Assembly (NCBI GenBank): GCA_903903975.1 | Contig: CAIVAS010000099.1 | Span: 1-49,368 of the forward strand | Direction: 5' to 3' | Length of the DNA: 49,368 bases | Source of the DNA: an uncultured Burkholderiales bacterium | Lineage (GTDB): Bacteria > Pseudomonadota > Gammaproteobacteria > Burkholderiales > Burkholderiaceae_E | Shown here: positions 8,516 through 16,499 of the stretch, one piece after another | Layout: the number at the start of each line of letters is the position of its first letter | Numbering within the stretch: the first letter of the stretch is position 1 | Translations under genes and position numbers: made by a program | The notes under the pieces: model-generated | Seen by the model: only the letters and a program-made list of their open reading frames with translations | The model's database searches: none | What the model was told of the DNA's origin: nothing

Positions 8516-9427
8516 ATGTCTGCCTCGATCAATCTGCTCGCGCCATTCGATGCCGATACCCGGCCATCGTTTCGGGTCGCCGCTTTCGGACTGGGCCTGA
8601 CCTTCCAGCGCATCGTCGAGATTGTCTTTCGACTTGCGCGTGACAATCCCTACCGTTTCGTCTTTGCACCAGCCGACGCCCCCGCCGATTACGATCTGGC
8701 GCTGGTCGACATGACCGTCTCCGATGGTCAGGCGGTCGCCAGGGTGCTTGGCCGGCTGTCACCTGCCGCAATCGGTGTGACCGTGGTGACGGTCGGGCGG
8801 CGTTGCGACCCGACCCGGGCCTGCGACGATCTGGTTATGCAGCGCTTTTCGGTCAATCTGCTGGCCGTCCTCAATCAGGCGGTTGAGCGTCAGCTGATGC
8901 GGCCGCTTCGACGCGGCGTCCGGGTCTTTCGAGGTGACCCGGCGAGCGCCGCTCAGGCGAGCAGCGCTCGGCTCGCTCAGGCGTCGGCGGGTGCATCGGT
9001 CCGGCCACAGCGGGTTCTGGTCGTCGACGCCAGCCCGGTGGTCAGGCGGCAGGTCGCCATGTCGATCGAGGCGATCAGCCTGGATGTCGAGGGGGTTGGC
9101 ACGGCGCGCGAAGCGCTCGCACTGCTGTCGCTGCGGCGCTACGAGCTGGTGATTGTCGATGTCGACCTGCCGGACGTCGACGGCTTTCGGTTTGTGCGAC
9201 AGATTCGCCGGGCTCGCCGGTCGACGCGCGTGCCGGTGATCGTGCTCACCGCTCGCTCGTCAGTCATCGACATGACCCGCGCCCTGTTCGCTGGCTGTGA
9301 CGGCTATCTGGTCAAGCCAGCGTCGCAGCGCACGCTTCGTGCGAGCGTCATGCGCTGCATCAGGCCCTGCCCGGATGCGAATCAGGCCGAAAACGACCTT
9401 CCTGTCGGGCTCGAGGGCACGATCTGA
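8516..9427 (+). CDS. Response regulator with C-terminal receiver domain and unknown N-terminal domain
   Basis: 303 residues. The receiver domain is C-terminal (about 164-285): RVLVVDASPVVRRQ with acidic Asp171, phospho-acceptor Asp215 in IVDVDLPDVDG, Thr245 in VIVLTAR, and Lys267 in YLVKPAS. The second acidic residue of the usual pair is Ala, so Mg2+ binding may be altered. Residues 1-130 have alternating strand/helix character (YDLALVDMTVSDGQAVARVL) and may be a decayed receiver-like fold; no DNA-binding or enzymatic output domain is seen. An Ala/Ser/Gln-rich linker joins the halves. No histidine kinase lies nearby. The partner and output are unknown. Confidence 0.8.
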   Translation: MSASINLLAPFDADTRPSFRVAAFGLGLTFQRIVEIVFRLARDNPYRFVFAPADAPADYDLALVDMTVSDGQAVARVLGRLSPAAIGVTVVTVGRRCDPTRACDDLVMQRFSVNLLAVLNQAVERQLMRPLRRGVRVFRGDPASAAQASSARLAQASAGASVRPQRVLVVDASPVVRRQVAMSIEAISLDVEGVGTAREALALLSLRRYELVIVDVDLPDVDGFRFVRQIRRARRSTRVPVIVLTARSSVIDMTRALFAGCDGYLVKPASQRTLRASVMRCIRPCPDANQAENDLPVGLEGTI

Positions 9428-9455
9428 CTCGCCTTATTCAGCGCGACTGAGTCAG
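9424..9455. terminator. Stem-loop between convergent response regulator and efp genes
   Basis: CTGACTC (9424-9430) pairs with GAGTCAG (9449-9455) around an 18-base loop. It covers the response-regulator stop and lies just before the efp stop, so it could serve both convergent genes. There is no T-run, so termination is a guess. Confidence 0.3.
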
Positions 9456-9461
9456 CGCAAC

Positions 9462-10022
9462 TTACTTGACGCGGCTGCGGTACTCGGCAGTGCGGGTATC
9501 GATCTCGATGCGATCACCGATCTCGACGAAGGCCGGCACCGGCAGCTCGAAACCGGTGGGCTTGATGCGGGCCGGCTTCATGACCTTGCCCGAGGTGTCG
9601 CCCTTGACCGCTGGTTCGGTGTACTCGACCTCGCGCACGACCGAGGTGGGCATCTCGAGTGAAATGGCTCGGCCGTCGTAGAACACCACGTCGCAGGGCA
9701 TGCCTTCGTCGATGTAGTTCAGGGCGTCGCCCATGCTCTCGGCTTCGACTTCGTACTGGTTGTACTCGGCGTCCATGAAGACATGCATCGGCTCGGAGAA
9801 ATACGAGTAGGTGCATTCCTTGCGATCGAGCACCAGCACGTCGAACTTCTCGTCGGCCTTGTAGACCGACTCGGTGTTCGAGCCATTGAGCAGATTCTTG
9901 AGCTTCATTTTCACGACTGCAGCATTGCGGCCGGATTTGTTGTAGTCGGCCTTCTGCACGACCATCGGCTCGGTGCCGATCATCACGACATTACCGGGGC
10001 GCAGTTCCTGGGCGGTCTTCAT
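9462..10022 (-). CDS. efp: Translation elongation factor P, arginine-32 type
   Basis: 186 residues with the three beta-barrel domains of EF-P. EF-P enters the ribosomal E/P region to relieve stalling at polyproline. The tip of the domain I loop reads [10 protein letters not shown] with Arg32, the residue rhamnosylated by EarP in beta- and some gammaproteobacteria; the lysine type would be served by EpmA/EpmB. The gene for EarP lies directly upstream on the same strand, 78 bp away, which supports this modification route. The C-terminal [17 protein letters not shown] end is canonical. Confidence 0.98.
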   Translation of the reverse strand: MKTAQELRPGNVVMIGTEPMVVQKADYNKSGRNAAVVKMKLKNLLNGSNTESVYKADEKFDVLVLDRKECTYSYFSEPMHVFMDAEYNQYEVEAESMGDALNYIDEGMPCDVVFYDGRAISLEMPTSVVREVEYTEPAVKGDTSGKVMKPARIKPTGFELPVPAFVEIGDRIEIDTRTAEYRSRVK

Positions 10023-10099
10023 GGGATCAATCTTTGGGGAAAAGTCGTGGGGGGCAGGTTCGCAAGGAAAAATGCATAACCGGCGATCAAAAGCTCTCG

Positions 10100-10105
10100 A
10101 TTATA
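10100..10105 (-). promoter_or_regulatory. Candidate -10 element of efp inside the earP stop region
   Basis: On the minus strand a perfect TATAAT spans 10105-10100, overlapping the earP TAA stop (10103-10101), 78 bp before the efp ATG. No convincing -35 lies 17 bp upstream, so this is a weak call that efp has its own promoter apart from read-through. Confidence 0.35.
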
Positions 10106-11429
10106 GCTTGCTGGCCGCAAATCCCACTAGCCGACTGGCCAGGTCGGTCTGCTCGAGCTGGGCCGATCGCCAACGATGAGCACCGGCCGCAAGTGTCGGC
10201 AACTGATCGAGCATGGGCTGCAGGGCAGACGCCATCAGGGTGCGACTCGACGGATCGGGCGCGGCATTCCAGGCGGCGTGAGCGCTGCGCCAGACGTGCG
10301 CGGCGGTTTGCGGCACGGTCGCCGCATCGAGCCAGCGGTCCAGAAAAGCCTCGAGCTTGGGCTGATGCGCGTTGTCGGCTTGCCGGTAGGCCTGCCAGAT
10401 CAGCGGACGACCCGACCACAGCGCTCTGACAAACGAGTCCTCGCCACGCACACAGTTCAGATCGCAGCACCACAGCAGTCGGTCGTAGTCGGTCTGTGCC
10501 AGGAAAGGCAGGCGCGAAAATGGGCGCCCGTCCGGGCGTCCGTCCTGGTGGCTATCCGGGGGGCCATCGGTCAGCTCCGGTGCGATGCCCTCCGGAATCA
10601 GCAGCCGCCAGCGGCCATACGTGCCTTGCGGGCCTTGGGGGACCTGTGGCGGTAGCGGTTGCGCCGTGATCCTGTCGATCAGCGCGGCAACAGGCGAGTC
10701 GGGGTAACAGAACACCGAGATGAGGCGGTCACCGGGTTCGGCCTCAACACCGAGCGATCGCAGAAAATCGATTTTTGCGGTGGGGTCGCGATCGAAGCGG
10801 TCCTGTCGTTCGATCAGATCGGCCTCGCGCAGCAGGCCGCCGCTGGCGGGCGTAAAGCCCGGAAAAAAGAAGTGTTCGATCAGACCGTCGGCTTTGGGCG
10901 AAGGCAGGCCATGGTGCGTGTCGACCCAGGGCTGCGCCGACAGATAGTCGAGATTGATCCAGACCGGGCGGCGCGATGTCATGGCACGGCGATAGGCCGC
11001 TGGCAGCTCGCAGGCAAATCCGGCGATCACCACGTCGGCCAGTTGTTCGGGCTCCGGCCCGCTCAGTCGGGGATCATCGTCGCGCCAGCGTTCGATGCTG
11101 ACCCGATCGTGCACTTGCCCGGTACGGGCGCCGGGCACCAGGCGGATCAAGGCCTGTGGCCCGTCGATCCACAGTCGCACGGTGAGTGAGTACTCGTTGG
11201 CAAGCTGACGGGCCAGCCGCCAGCAGATCGCGGCATCGCCCAGGTTGTCGACCACCCGGCAGAAAATATCCCAGCGCAGCCCCGTGCCCGCCGCGCCGGG
11301 CATTTCGACCGGCATATCGACTGGCATCTCGACCGGCAGATCGACCGGCATCTCGACCGGCAGATCGACCGGCATCTCGACCGGCAGATCGACCGGCAGA
11401 TCGACCGGCAGATCGACCGCCACCGCCAT
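10101..11429 (-). CDS. earP: EF-P arginine rhamnosyltransferase EarP with repetitive N-terminal extension
   Basis: EarP (formerly DUF2331) is an inverting GT-B enzyme that transfers rhamnose from dTDP-L-rhamnose to Arg32 of EF-P. The family start WDIFCRVVDNLGDAAICWRL is clear, as is the C-terminal CVRGEDSFVRALWSGRPLIW nucleotide-sugar region. From the ATG at 11429 the protein would have 442 residues; from the internal ATG at 11303 it has 400, nearer the family size of about 380. The excess consists almost wholly of ten VDLP/VEMP-type tetrapeptides. Neither start has a Shine-Dalgarno, so the repeat could be an N-terminal tail or untranslated leader. It lies 25 bp after the aminotransferase stop and upstream of efp. 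Confidence 0.95.
   Translation of the reverse strand: MAVAVDLPVDLPVDLPVEMPVDLPVEMPVDLPVEMPVDMPVEMPGAAGTGLRWDIFCRVVDNLGDAAICWRLARQLANEYSLTVRLWIDGPQALIRLVPGARTGQVHDRVSIERWRDDDPRLSGPEPEQLADVVIAGFACELPAAYRRAMTSRRPVWINLDYLSAQPWVDTHHGLPSPKADGLIEHFFFPGFTPASGGLLREADLIERQDRFDRDPTAKIDFLRSLGVEAEPGDRLISVFCYPDSPVAALIDRITAQPLPPQVPQGPQGTYGRWRLLIPEGIAPELTDGPPDSHQDGRPDGRPFSRLPFLAQTDYDRLLWCCDLNCVRGEDSFVRALWSGRPLIWQAYRQADNAHQPKLEAFLDRWLDAATVPQTAAHVWRSAHAAWNAAPDPSSRTLMASALQPMLDQLPTLAAGAHRWRSAQLEQTDLASRLVGFAASKL
11302..11421. repeat. 12-bp tandem repeat, ten units, in the 5' end of earP
   Basis: Ten consecutive 12-bp units, consensus ATCTCGACCGGC or AGATCGACCGGC on the plus strand, alternate in a partly 24-bp pattern. 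Outer units have drifted (ATTTCGACCGGC at 11302, ATATCGACTGGC at 11314, AGATCGACCGCC at 11410), while inner ones are identical. On the minus strand they encode alternating VDLP and VEMP. Because the unit is a multiple of three, copy-number change keeps the frame. Confidence 0.95.
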
Positions 11430-11454
11430 GGGCGTCTGTGCGGGAGGTGTTGAA

Positions 11455-12621
11455 CTAGAGCCGGGCAAGCCGCTCAAGCGCCAGTTTGAGCGTCTCGTCC
11501 TGCTTGGCAAAGCAGAAACGCACGATGCTGCGCTCGATCGGCTGATCGTAGAAGGCCGACAGCGGGATGGCTGCGACGCCAATCTCGGTGGTCAGCCATT
11601 TGGCGAAGTCGGCCTCCGGCAGGCTCGAGATCGCCGAGTAGTCGACGATCTGAAAATAGGTGCCCTGGCTGGGCAGCAGCTTGAAGCGGGTGCCCGCCAG
11701 GCCGGTCCGAAAGAGATCGCGTTTGCGCTGGTAGAAGGCGGGCAGATCGAGGTAGGGGCGCGGATCGGCCATGTAGGCCGCAAGTCCGTACTGCACCGGG
11801 GTGTTGACGGTGAAGACGTTGAACTGGTGGACCTTGCGAAACTCGGTCGAGAGTGCTGCCGGCGCGACGCAATAGGCGACCTTCCAGCCGGTGACGTGGT
11901 AGGTCTTGCCGAACGACGAGATCACGAAGCTGCGTGCCGCAAGGCCGGGATACCGGCAGGCCGAACAGTGCGGCTCGCCGTCGAACACCATGTGCTCGTA
12001 GACCTCGTCCGAGATGACGAACAGACCGGCGTCGAGCGCGATTGACTCGAGCTTGCGCATGTCGGCATCCGACAGGGTCATGCCGCTGGGGTTGTGCGGC
12101 GAGTTGATCAGGATCGCCCGCGAGCGGGGGCTGACCGCAGCCGCGACCGCATCCCAGTCGATCCGGAATGTGTCGGTCATCGGGATGCGGACCGCGACAC
12201 CGCCGGCCAGCTCGATATTGGGCAGGTAGCTGTCGTAGGCCGGCTCGATCACGATGACTTCGTCTCCCGGGCGCACGATCGCCAGGATGGCAGTCAGGAT
12301 GGCCTGCGTGGCGCCGGCGGTGACCGTGACTTCGGTCTCCGGGTTGTAGTGATGACCGTAGAGCGTGGCGACCTTGGCGCTGATGGCTTGCCGCAAAGGT
12401 GCGATGCCGGTCATCGGCGGGTATTGATTGAGGCCCTCGCGCATCGCGCCAGACACAGCATCGACCAGTGCCGGATCGCAATGAAAGTCGGGGAAACCCT
12501 GCCCGAGGTTGACCGCCTTGTGTTCGGTGGCCAGCGCCGACATCACGGTGAAGATCGTGGTGCCCACTTTGGGCAGCTTCGATACGAGGGCGGGGGTGGA
12601 CAGGGCGGCCGATGCGTTCAT
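11455..12621 (-). CDS. Class I/II PLP aminotransferase, methionine/kynurenine (YbdL-like) type
   Basis: 388 residues from the ATG at 12621, preceded by a GGAACCTCTCC leader; the longer upstream frame crosses the PIN gene. It has the fold-type I features: AVNLGQGFPDF at the N-terminus, TAGATQAILTA, NSPHNPSG, the ISDEVYEHM segment, and the PLP lysine in SSFGKTYHVTGWK. GQGFPDF and FGKTYHVTGWK point to the YbdL/kynurenine aminotransferase clade acting on methionine, glutamine or kynurenine rather than aspartate. It is 25 bp upstream of earP and probably co-transcribed, with no evident functional link. Substrate is inferred from family only. Confidence 0.9.
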   Translation of the reverse strand: MNASAALSTPALVSKLPKVGTTIFTVMSALATEHKAVNLGQGFPDFHCDPALVDAVSGAMREGLNQYPPMTGIAPLRQAISAKVATLYGHHYNPETEVTVTAGATQAILTAILAIVRPGDEVIVIEPAYDSYLPNIELAGGVAVRIPMTDTFRIDWDAVAAAVSPRSRAILINSPHNPSGMTLSDADMRKLESIALDAGLFVISDEVYEHMVFDGEPHCSACRYPGLAARSFVISSFGKTYHVTGWKVAYCVAPAALSTEFRKVHQFNVFTVNTPVQYGLAAYMADPRPYLDLPAFYQRKRDLFRTGLAGTRFKLLPSQGTYFQIVDYSAISSLPEADFAKWLTTEIGVAAIPLSAFYDQPIERSIVRFCFAKQDETLKLALERLARL

Positions 12622-12646
12622 GGAGAGGTTCCTCAAGGCTGACCGA

Positions 12647-13096
12647 TTATAGGCGTGGCATCTCGGGGTGCGATGTGGCGGCCAACGGCTGCGCGCGCCA
12701 GTCTTCGGGCAGACCGATGCGCACCCCAAAGCGGCGTGCCGCGAGTTTTCGCAGCCGCAGCAGGGCCCTGTCGCGCGAGAGCAGCCAGTCGACACGATGC
12801 GCGACCGCCAGATCGATGAAGACCTGATCGTCGCGATCACTGCACGGCAGACGGCAATCGGGCGCGGGGGCGAGCAGGACCACCGTATCGTCCAGCCGCT
12901 CGCGGGCGCTGGCCTGCTGGTCGGGCGACAGTTTGAAGATCGGGCGTGCAGCCACCTCGGCAAACTCGTCGAGCATCGAGCGCGTGGCGATCACGCGGGC
13001 CTGGCCGCTCTCGATGGCCTCGACCAGTGCGGCCAGGCGCGGATCGGCAAAGACCAGCCATGCCAGCCAAACGTTGGTATCCAGGATCAGTGTCAA
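12647..13096 (-). CDS. PIN-domain protein (putative VapC-like RNase)
   Basis: 149 residues if translation starts at TTG 13096, directly before TLILDTNVWLAW, the standard PIN N-terminus with the first catalytic Asp. Further acidic residues occur in MLDEFAEV and CSDRDDQVFIDLA, followed by LLSRDRALL, giving the Mg2+-binding site of a PIN ribonuclease. It resembles the PIN_3 group annotated as toxin components. No antitoxin gene is visible: upstream is the divergent yaaA, downstream the aminotransferase 25 bp away. It may thus be an orphan nuclease, not a toxin-antitoxin half. The start codon is uncertain. Confidence 0.8.
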   Translation of the reverse strand: MTLILDTNVWLAWLVFADPRLAALVEAIESGQARVIATRSMLDEFAEVAARPIFKLSPDQQASARERLDDTVVLLAPAPDCRLPCSDRDDQVFIDLAVAHRVDWLLSRDRALLRLRKLAARRFGVRIGLPEDWRAQPLAATSHPEMPRL

Positions 13097-13181
13097 GTCG
13101 GCCCCTATAATTGCGCCACCAGATTGCGCCACGAATTTGCGCCACGAGCGGCGCGCGCGGCTCGACAGAAGAAGGCCTCGC

Positions 13182-13955
13182 ATGCTGATCGTATTGTCGC
13201 CCGCCAAGACGCTGGATTTTGAATCGCCGATTGTCGATCTTGAACCCACCCGTCCCGAGTTTGCTGCCGACGCGCGCCAACTGATCGCCCGACTGCGCGA
13301 ACTCAGCGTCGCCGATCTGGCCGGACTGATGACATTGAGCCCGGCGCTGGCCGAACTCAATGTCGACCGTTATGCCGCGTTTCGTGCCACGCCCCGGCCC
13401 GGACAGTCGCGTCCCGCGGTGCTGGCCTTCGACGGTGATGTCTACGATGGCCTGGCGGCCCGTCGCCTTGATGTTGATGGACTGGCCTTTGCGCAGCAGC
13501 ATGTGCGCATTCTCTCCGGGCTCTATGGCGTGCTGCGTCCGCTCGACGCGATGCAGCCGCATCGACTCGAGATGGGCACCAGGCTAAGCACCGAGCGGGG
13601 CAGCAATCTTTACGGTTTCTGGGCCGATAAGCCGGCGCGGGCGCTCAAACGCGCGATGCGTGATGCAGGTGGCCGTGTGCTGATCAATCTCGCCTCCGAT
13701 GAATATTCGCGTGTGATCGATCGCGAGGTGCTCGGTGCACAGATCATTCAGCCGGTATTCCAGGAGCGGCGAAAGGCCGGCTGGCAGGTGATCAGCTTTT
13801 CGGCCAAGCGGGCAAGAGGAATGATGGCTCGTTATGTCATCGACCATCGCATCAATGAGCCCGAAGGGCTCAAGGCCTTCGCGCAGGAGGGCTATGCCTT
13901 CGATGCCGCCGACTCGGACGCGACCACCTGGTATTTCAGGCGCGAAGCGCCCTGA
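13182..13955 (+). CDS. yaaA: Peroxide stress protein YaaA (DUF328/UPF0246)
   Basis: 257 residues, normal for YaaA, which limits free iron and oxidative DNA damage under hydrogen peroxide stress in E. coli and binds DNA. The start MLIVLSPAKTLDFESP is the family signature, as are LSGLYGVLRPLD, GSNLYGFWADK and the C-terminal FSAKRARGMMARYVI. The ATG at 13182 is followed immediately by the signature, and longer frames upstream are antisense to the PIN gene. It is divergent from the PIN gene across 85 bp and convergent with the haloperoxidase gene. Confidence 0.96.
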   Translation: MLIVLSPAKTLDFESPIVDLEPTRPEFAADARQLIARLRELSVADLAGLMTLSPALAELNVDRYAAFRATPRPGQSRPAVLAFDGDVYDGLAARRLDVDGLAFAQQHVRILSGLYGVLRPLDAMQPHRLEMGTRLSTERGSNLYGFWADKPARALKRAMRDAGGRVLINLASDEYSRVIDREVLGAQIIQPVFQERRKAGWQVISFSAKRARGMMARYVIDHRINEPEGLKAFAQEGYAFDAADSDATTWYFRREAP

Positions 13956-14060
13956 GCACTCCGCTGATCTTCGAGTCTGACAAAGTCCAAGCTGAGCCAA
14001 AGGTCTTCGATCATCGGAGCTGTATTTCATCTCGGCCCAGGTTTTCGCGCTGTCTTTCGC

Positions 14061-15551
14061 TCAATCGTCCGAGCTGTCATTGAACAATTTTTTGGCTTTG
14101 TCGTAGGCCAGTTGGCCGGCCGCATTACCAATCAACTGCCCGGCGGTGTTGTCATCCTTGAAATGGATACCGCCATACAGTCGCGACATGCCCGCATCAT
14201 TGACCGCGTCGCTGAACCGCTTGTAGGCGATGACTGTCGCCACCGGTGGCACACCCGGCTCGACGCGACCGAAATTGGCGGGGATGGTGGTTTGGTAGTC
14301 GAACTTGTCGCTGCCGGTGATCAGTTGCAGCACGGTGGCCGACGCCGAAGAAAACGACGAATGCCCCGACACATAAGCCGGGAAAGCGGGGGTCGGGTTG
14401 CTACCCGGGTTGTAGGGCATCCATTTTTCGCCCTGAATGGCCTCCACTGGTCGCCCCGGGCCGCCCCATGCCACGATCGATTGCCCCTGTTTGAAAAAGC
14501 GCACCGCGGTGATCGGGCGGACGCCGTCAAATTTTCGTTTCAGGTGCCAGGCCGCGATGCCGGCATCGAAAGAGGCGTTGTGCATGGCAAAAAACATCTT
14601 GGCATCTTTGCCGATGCTGTTGTTGTCACGCGCAGAGACAAATTGGGCAAACAGGCCCCAGTGACCTGGCGGAAACTCTGACGCCGGGCCATCCGCCCAG
14701 TACTCCACGATCAGCTTGCGCTCCGGCGTCAGTTCCCGGCTGTATTTCAGAATCAGATCGACATTGATTCGATAGCGTGCGGGGTTATCGCGCTGAATGG
14801 AGGGCAAGGCCTTCAATCCCGGCAGGTCATCCAACTGATCTGCAGACGTGAGGGCAAAGGGTTTCACGCGCTCCCAGTGGGGCGCAATAAAGCTCTGCAG
14901 GGCCCCCATCTCGTTGTAGAGCGGTTGCCATTTGTATTCATCATTGACGATCAGCGGCGCGCAGACCAGCGACTGCGGCGTGCAAAAAGGCAGTGGCGCG
15001 TTTTGCGGCACGTAGCCTGTGTAGTCCTTGTAAGCGCCGGGCGCCAGATCACCATACTGGTTGGAGCCGTCATTGCGTCGGCTGTCAATGACCGCGAGCG
15101 CCACGCTGTTGCCCAGGCCGGCCGGTGTACTGGTGTTGGTCGACAGGTTGTCAGGGTTGTAACCCATGGTCGCCATGGCATCCCTCAGGCGCGATTCGCC
15201 CAAAGGAAAGAGGTTGCGCAGGCAGGCGAAGGCCGCATAGCTGATGGCTTCTGTGCGGTTGGCCGCGTTACGCTCAGCGGCAGGCCGGCGCAGAGTGTCA
15301 CCGACTACGGCACCCAGGGCTTTGGCGCTGTAGGAGGCCCACGCGTCATAGATACAGGTATGGGCAATGGCCAGCGACCGGGCAACGATCGGTGGGCCTT
15401 GCTTGGCCAATCGGACTTCGGCCAGAGCGACTTTGTTCCAGTCTGAGACCACCGAGGCGCTCACTGCCATCGGCACGGCCCCAATCAGGATCAGAATCAA
15501 TTGGGCGATAGCTTGGGTCACGGGAGCGGTTTGGCGAGCGCTGTGCGTCAT
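14061..15551 (-). CDS. Secreted vanadium-dependent haloperoxidase / PAP2-family protein
   Basis: 496 residues from the ATG at 15551, which has GGAGG 5 bases before it. A Sec signal peptide (LILILIGAVPMAVSA) suggests periplasmic or external location. The vanadate/phosphate pocket motifs are visible in order: KRKFDGVRP (about 335-343), SGHSSFSSA (about 393-401) and RLYGGIHFKDD (about 456-466), where the last His binds vanadium in haloperoxidases. Proteins of this class oxidise halides with peroxide or act as acid phosphatases, and sequence does not separate the two. The gene is flanked by the convergent yaaA and a 570-bp gene-poor stretch. Confidence 0.88.
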   Translation of the reverse strand: MTHSARQTAPVTQAIAQLILILIGAVPMAVSASVVSDWNKVALAEVRLAKQGPPIVARSLAIAHTCIYDAWASYSAKALGAVVGDTLRRPAAERNAANRTEAISYAAFACLRNLFPLGESRLRDAMATMGYNPDNLSTNTSTPAGLGNSVALAVIDSRRNDGSNQYGDLAPGAYKDYTGYVPQNAPLPFCTPQSLVCAPLIVNDEYKWQPLYNEMGALQSFIAPHWERVKPFALTSADQLDDLPGLKALPSIQRDNPARYRINVDLILKYSRELTPERKLIVEYWADGPASEFPPGHWGLFAQFVSARDNNSIGKDAKMFFAMHNASFDAGIAAWHLKRKFDGVRPITAVRFFKQGQSIVAWGGPGRPVEAIQGEKWMPYNPGSNPTPAFPAYVSGHSSFSSASATVLQLITGSDKFDYQTTIPANFGRVEPGVPPVATVIAYKRFSDAVNDAGMSRLYGGIHFKDDNTAGQLIGNAAGQLAYDKAKKLFNDSSDD

Positions 15552-16088
15552 AGGGCCTCCGAAGAAACAAAATACGAGGGTGGCAACAGGAGCGGCGCGC
15601 GTCAAGGTAATAGTCGCCTCAGTCATGCAGCCGTCGAGGGTTCGCCGCTATTGACACGCGACGCCAGGCGATTCAAAACCTACTTCCCCACGCTCGAAGT
15701 GTTGGCGCTTTGAGGACAGTTCCAGGGCACCGGACCGAACAACGGCGACGGCTCGCGTGTCGCTGTTTGCGACCCAACACGGACAGATCGCTGTGCGGCG
15801 CACCCACTGCGAAGGTGCAGCATGCAGCGTGTACCGACCAGCGTGAAAACCGTCATCGGCATGGTGTTTTTCCGAGGAATCGTATGAGCCGAAACGTCTG
15901 AATTGCCTGGCAAATTGGGGCAATCAGCGGCCCAAGTTCACGCTTTATGCCCTTCGTTTCTCGTTCTCCTCGTTTAGTGTGCCGGCAAAAACGTCGGCTG
16001 GCATTGAGCAGTCCTCCGTGCCTCTCGAATCGCTGGCACAAAGCGGCTGCTCGGCACACTGACCGCAATCAACGCCATTTTGTCCGGG
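15552..16088. other. Gene-poor stretch between haloperoxidase and ars operon
   Basis: No open frame here has a ribosome site or recognisable family. The right part carries the arsR promoter region. The left part must hold the minus-strand haloperoxidase promoter. Base composition falls toward AT near 16090. Fragments such as the frame at 15648-15923 (minus) look like decayed coding DNA. Confidence 0.5.
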
Positions 16089-16125
16089 TTGACTGTTATC
16101 TATGATTCTATAATAATAGAATCAT
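16089..16125 (+). promoter_or_regulatory. ars operon promoter with palindromic ArsR operator overlapping the arsR start
   Basis: A perfect 10-bp inverted repeat, ATGATTCTAT-AATA-ATAGAATCAT, spans 16102-16125. TTGACT (16089-16094) and AATAAT (16112-16117, 17-bp spacing) or TATAAT (16109-16114) form a promoter inside it. The arsR ATG (16124) lies in the right arm. An ArsR dimer bound here would block RNA polymerase, and arsenite would release it. Transcription would begin at or next to the ATG, so the message may be leaderless; no Shine-Dalgarno exists. Confidence 0.8.
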
Positions 16126-16450
16126 GGAAGAAAAAACTGCCGTGATGTCCCTTGCTGCCCTCGCTCAGGGCATGCGCCTGCGCATTTTTCGCGTGCTGAT
16201 TGGCGCTGCAACGCAAGGCATGACGCCTGGCGAACTGTCTGCCACGCTGGACGTGCCCGCTTCGACGCTGTCCTTCCATCTGAAAGAACTGATGCATGCC
16301 GGCCTGGTGACCCAGGAACGCGATGGCCGCAACCTCATCTATCGGCCATCCATCGAGCAGATGAATGACCTGCTGGCCTACCTCACCGCGCACTGTTGCC
16401 AGGGGGCGGCTTGCGAGATTGTCTCCTCTCCTGGCTGCACGACCTGCTGA
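16124..16450 (+). CDS. arsR: Arsenite-responsive repressor ArsR (C-terminal cysteine type)
   Basis: 108 residues, an ArsR/SmtB winged-helix dimer. The recognition region is STLSFHLKELMHAGLVTQERDGRNLIYRP split across about 48-75. The cysteine pair in the helix before the recognition helix, used by E. coli-type ArsR, is absent; instead the C-terminus holds Cys91, Cys92, Cys97, Cys105 and Cys108. This resembles Acidithiobacillus ferrooxidans ArsR (Cys95, Cys96, Cys102). It is the first gene of the operon and autoregulates through the palindrome overlapping its start. Confidence 0.93.
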   Translation: MEEKTAVMSLAALAQGMRLRIFRVLIGAATQGMTPGELSATLDVPASTLSFHLKELMHAGLVTQERDGRNLIYRPSIEQMNDLLAYLTAHCCQGAACEIVSSPGCTTC

Positions 16451-16499
16451 CTCCGAGACCACCACGAAGCGTTTCCACGTCCCACTGCTGAGGTTCCCG

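Noticed and set aside
11302-11421. CRISPR-like repeats in earP
   Set aside because: 12-bp units are contiguous without spacers and coding in one frame, so this is a minisatellite.
12647-13096. Full toxin-antitoxin module with the PIN protein
   Set aside because: No small antitoxin frame with a DNA-binding motif lies next to it on the same strand.
15648-15923. Minus-strand 91-codon frame in the gene-poor stretch
   Set aside because: Low-complexity product without motif; may be decayed DNA but cannot be supported.
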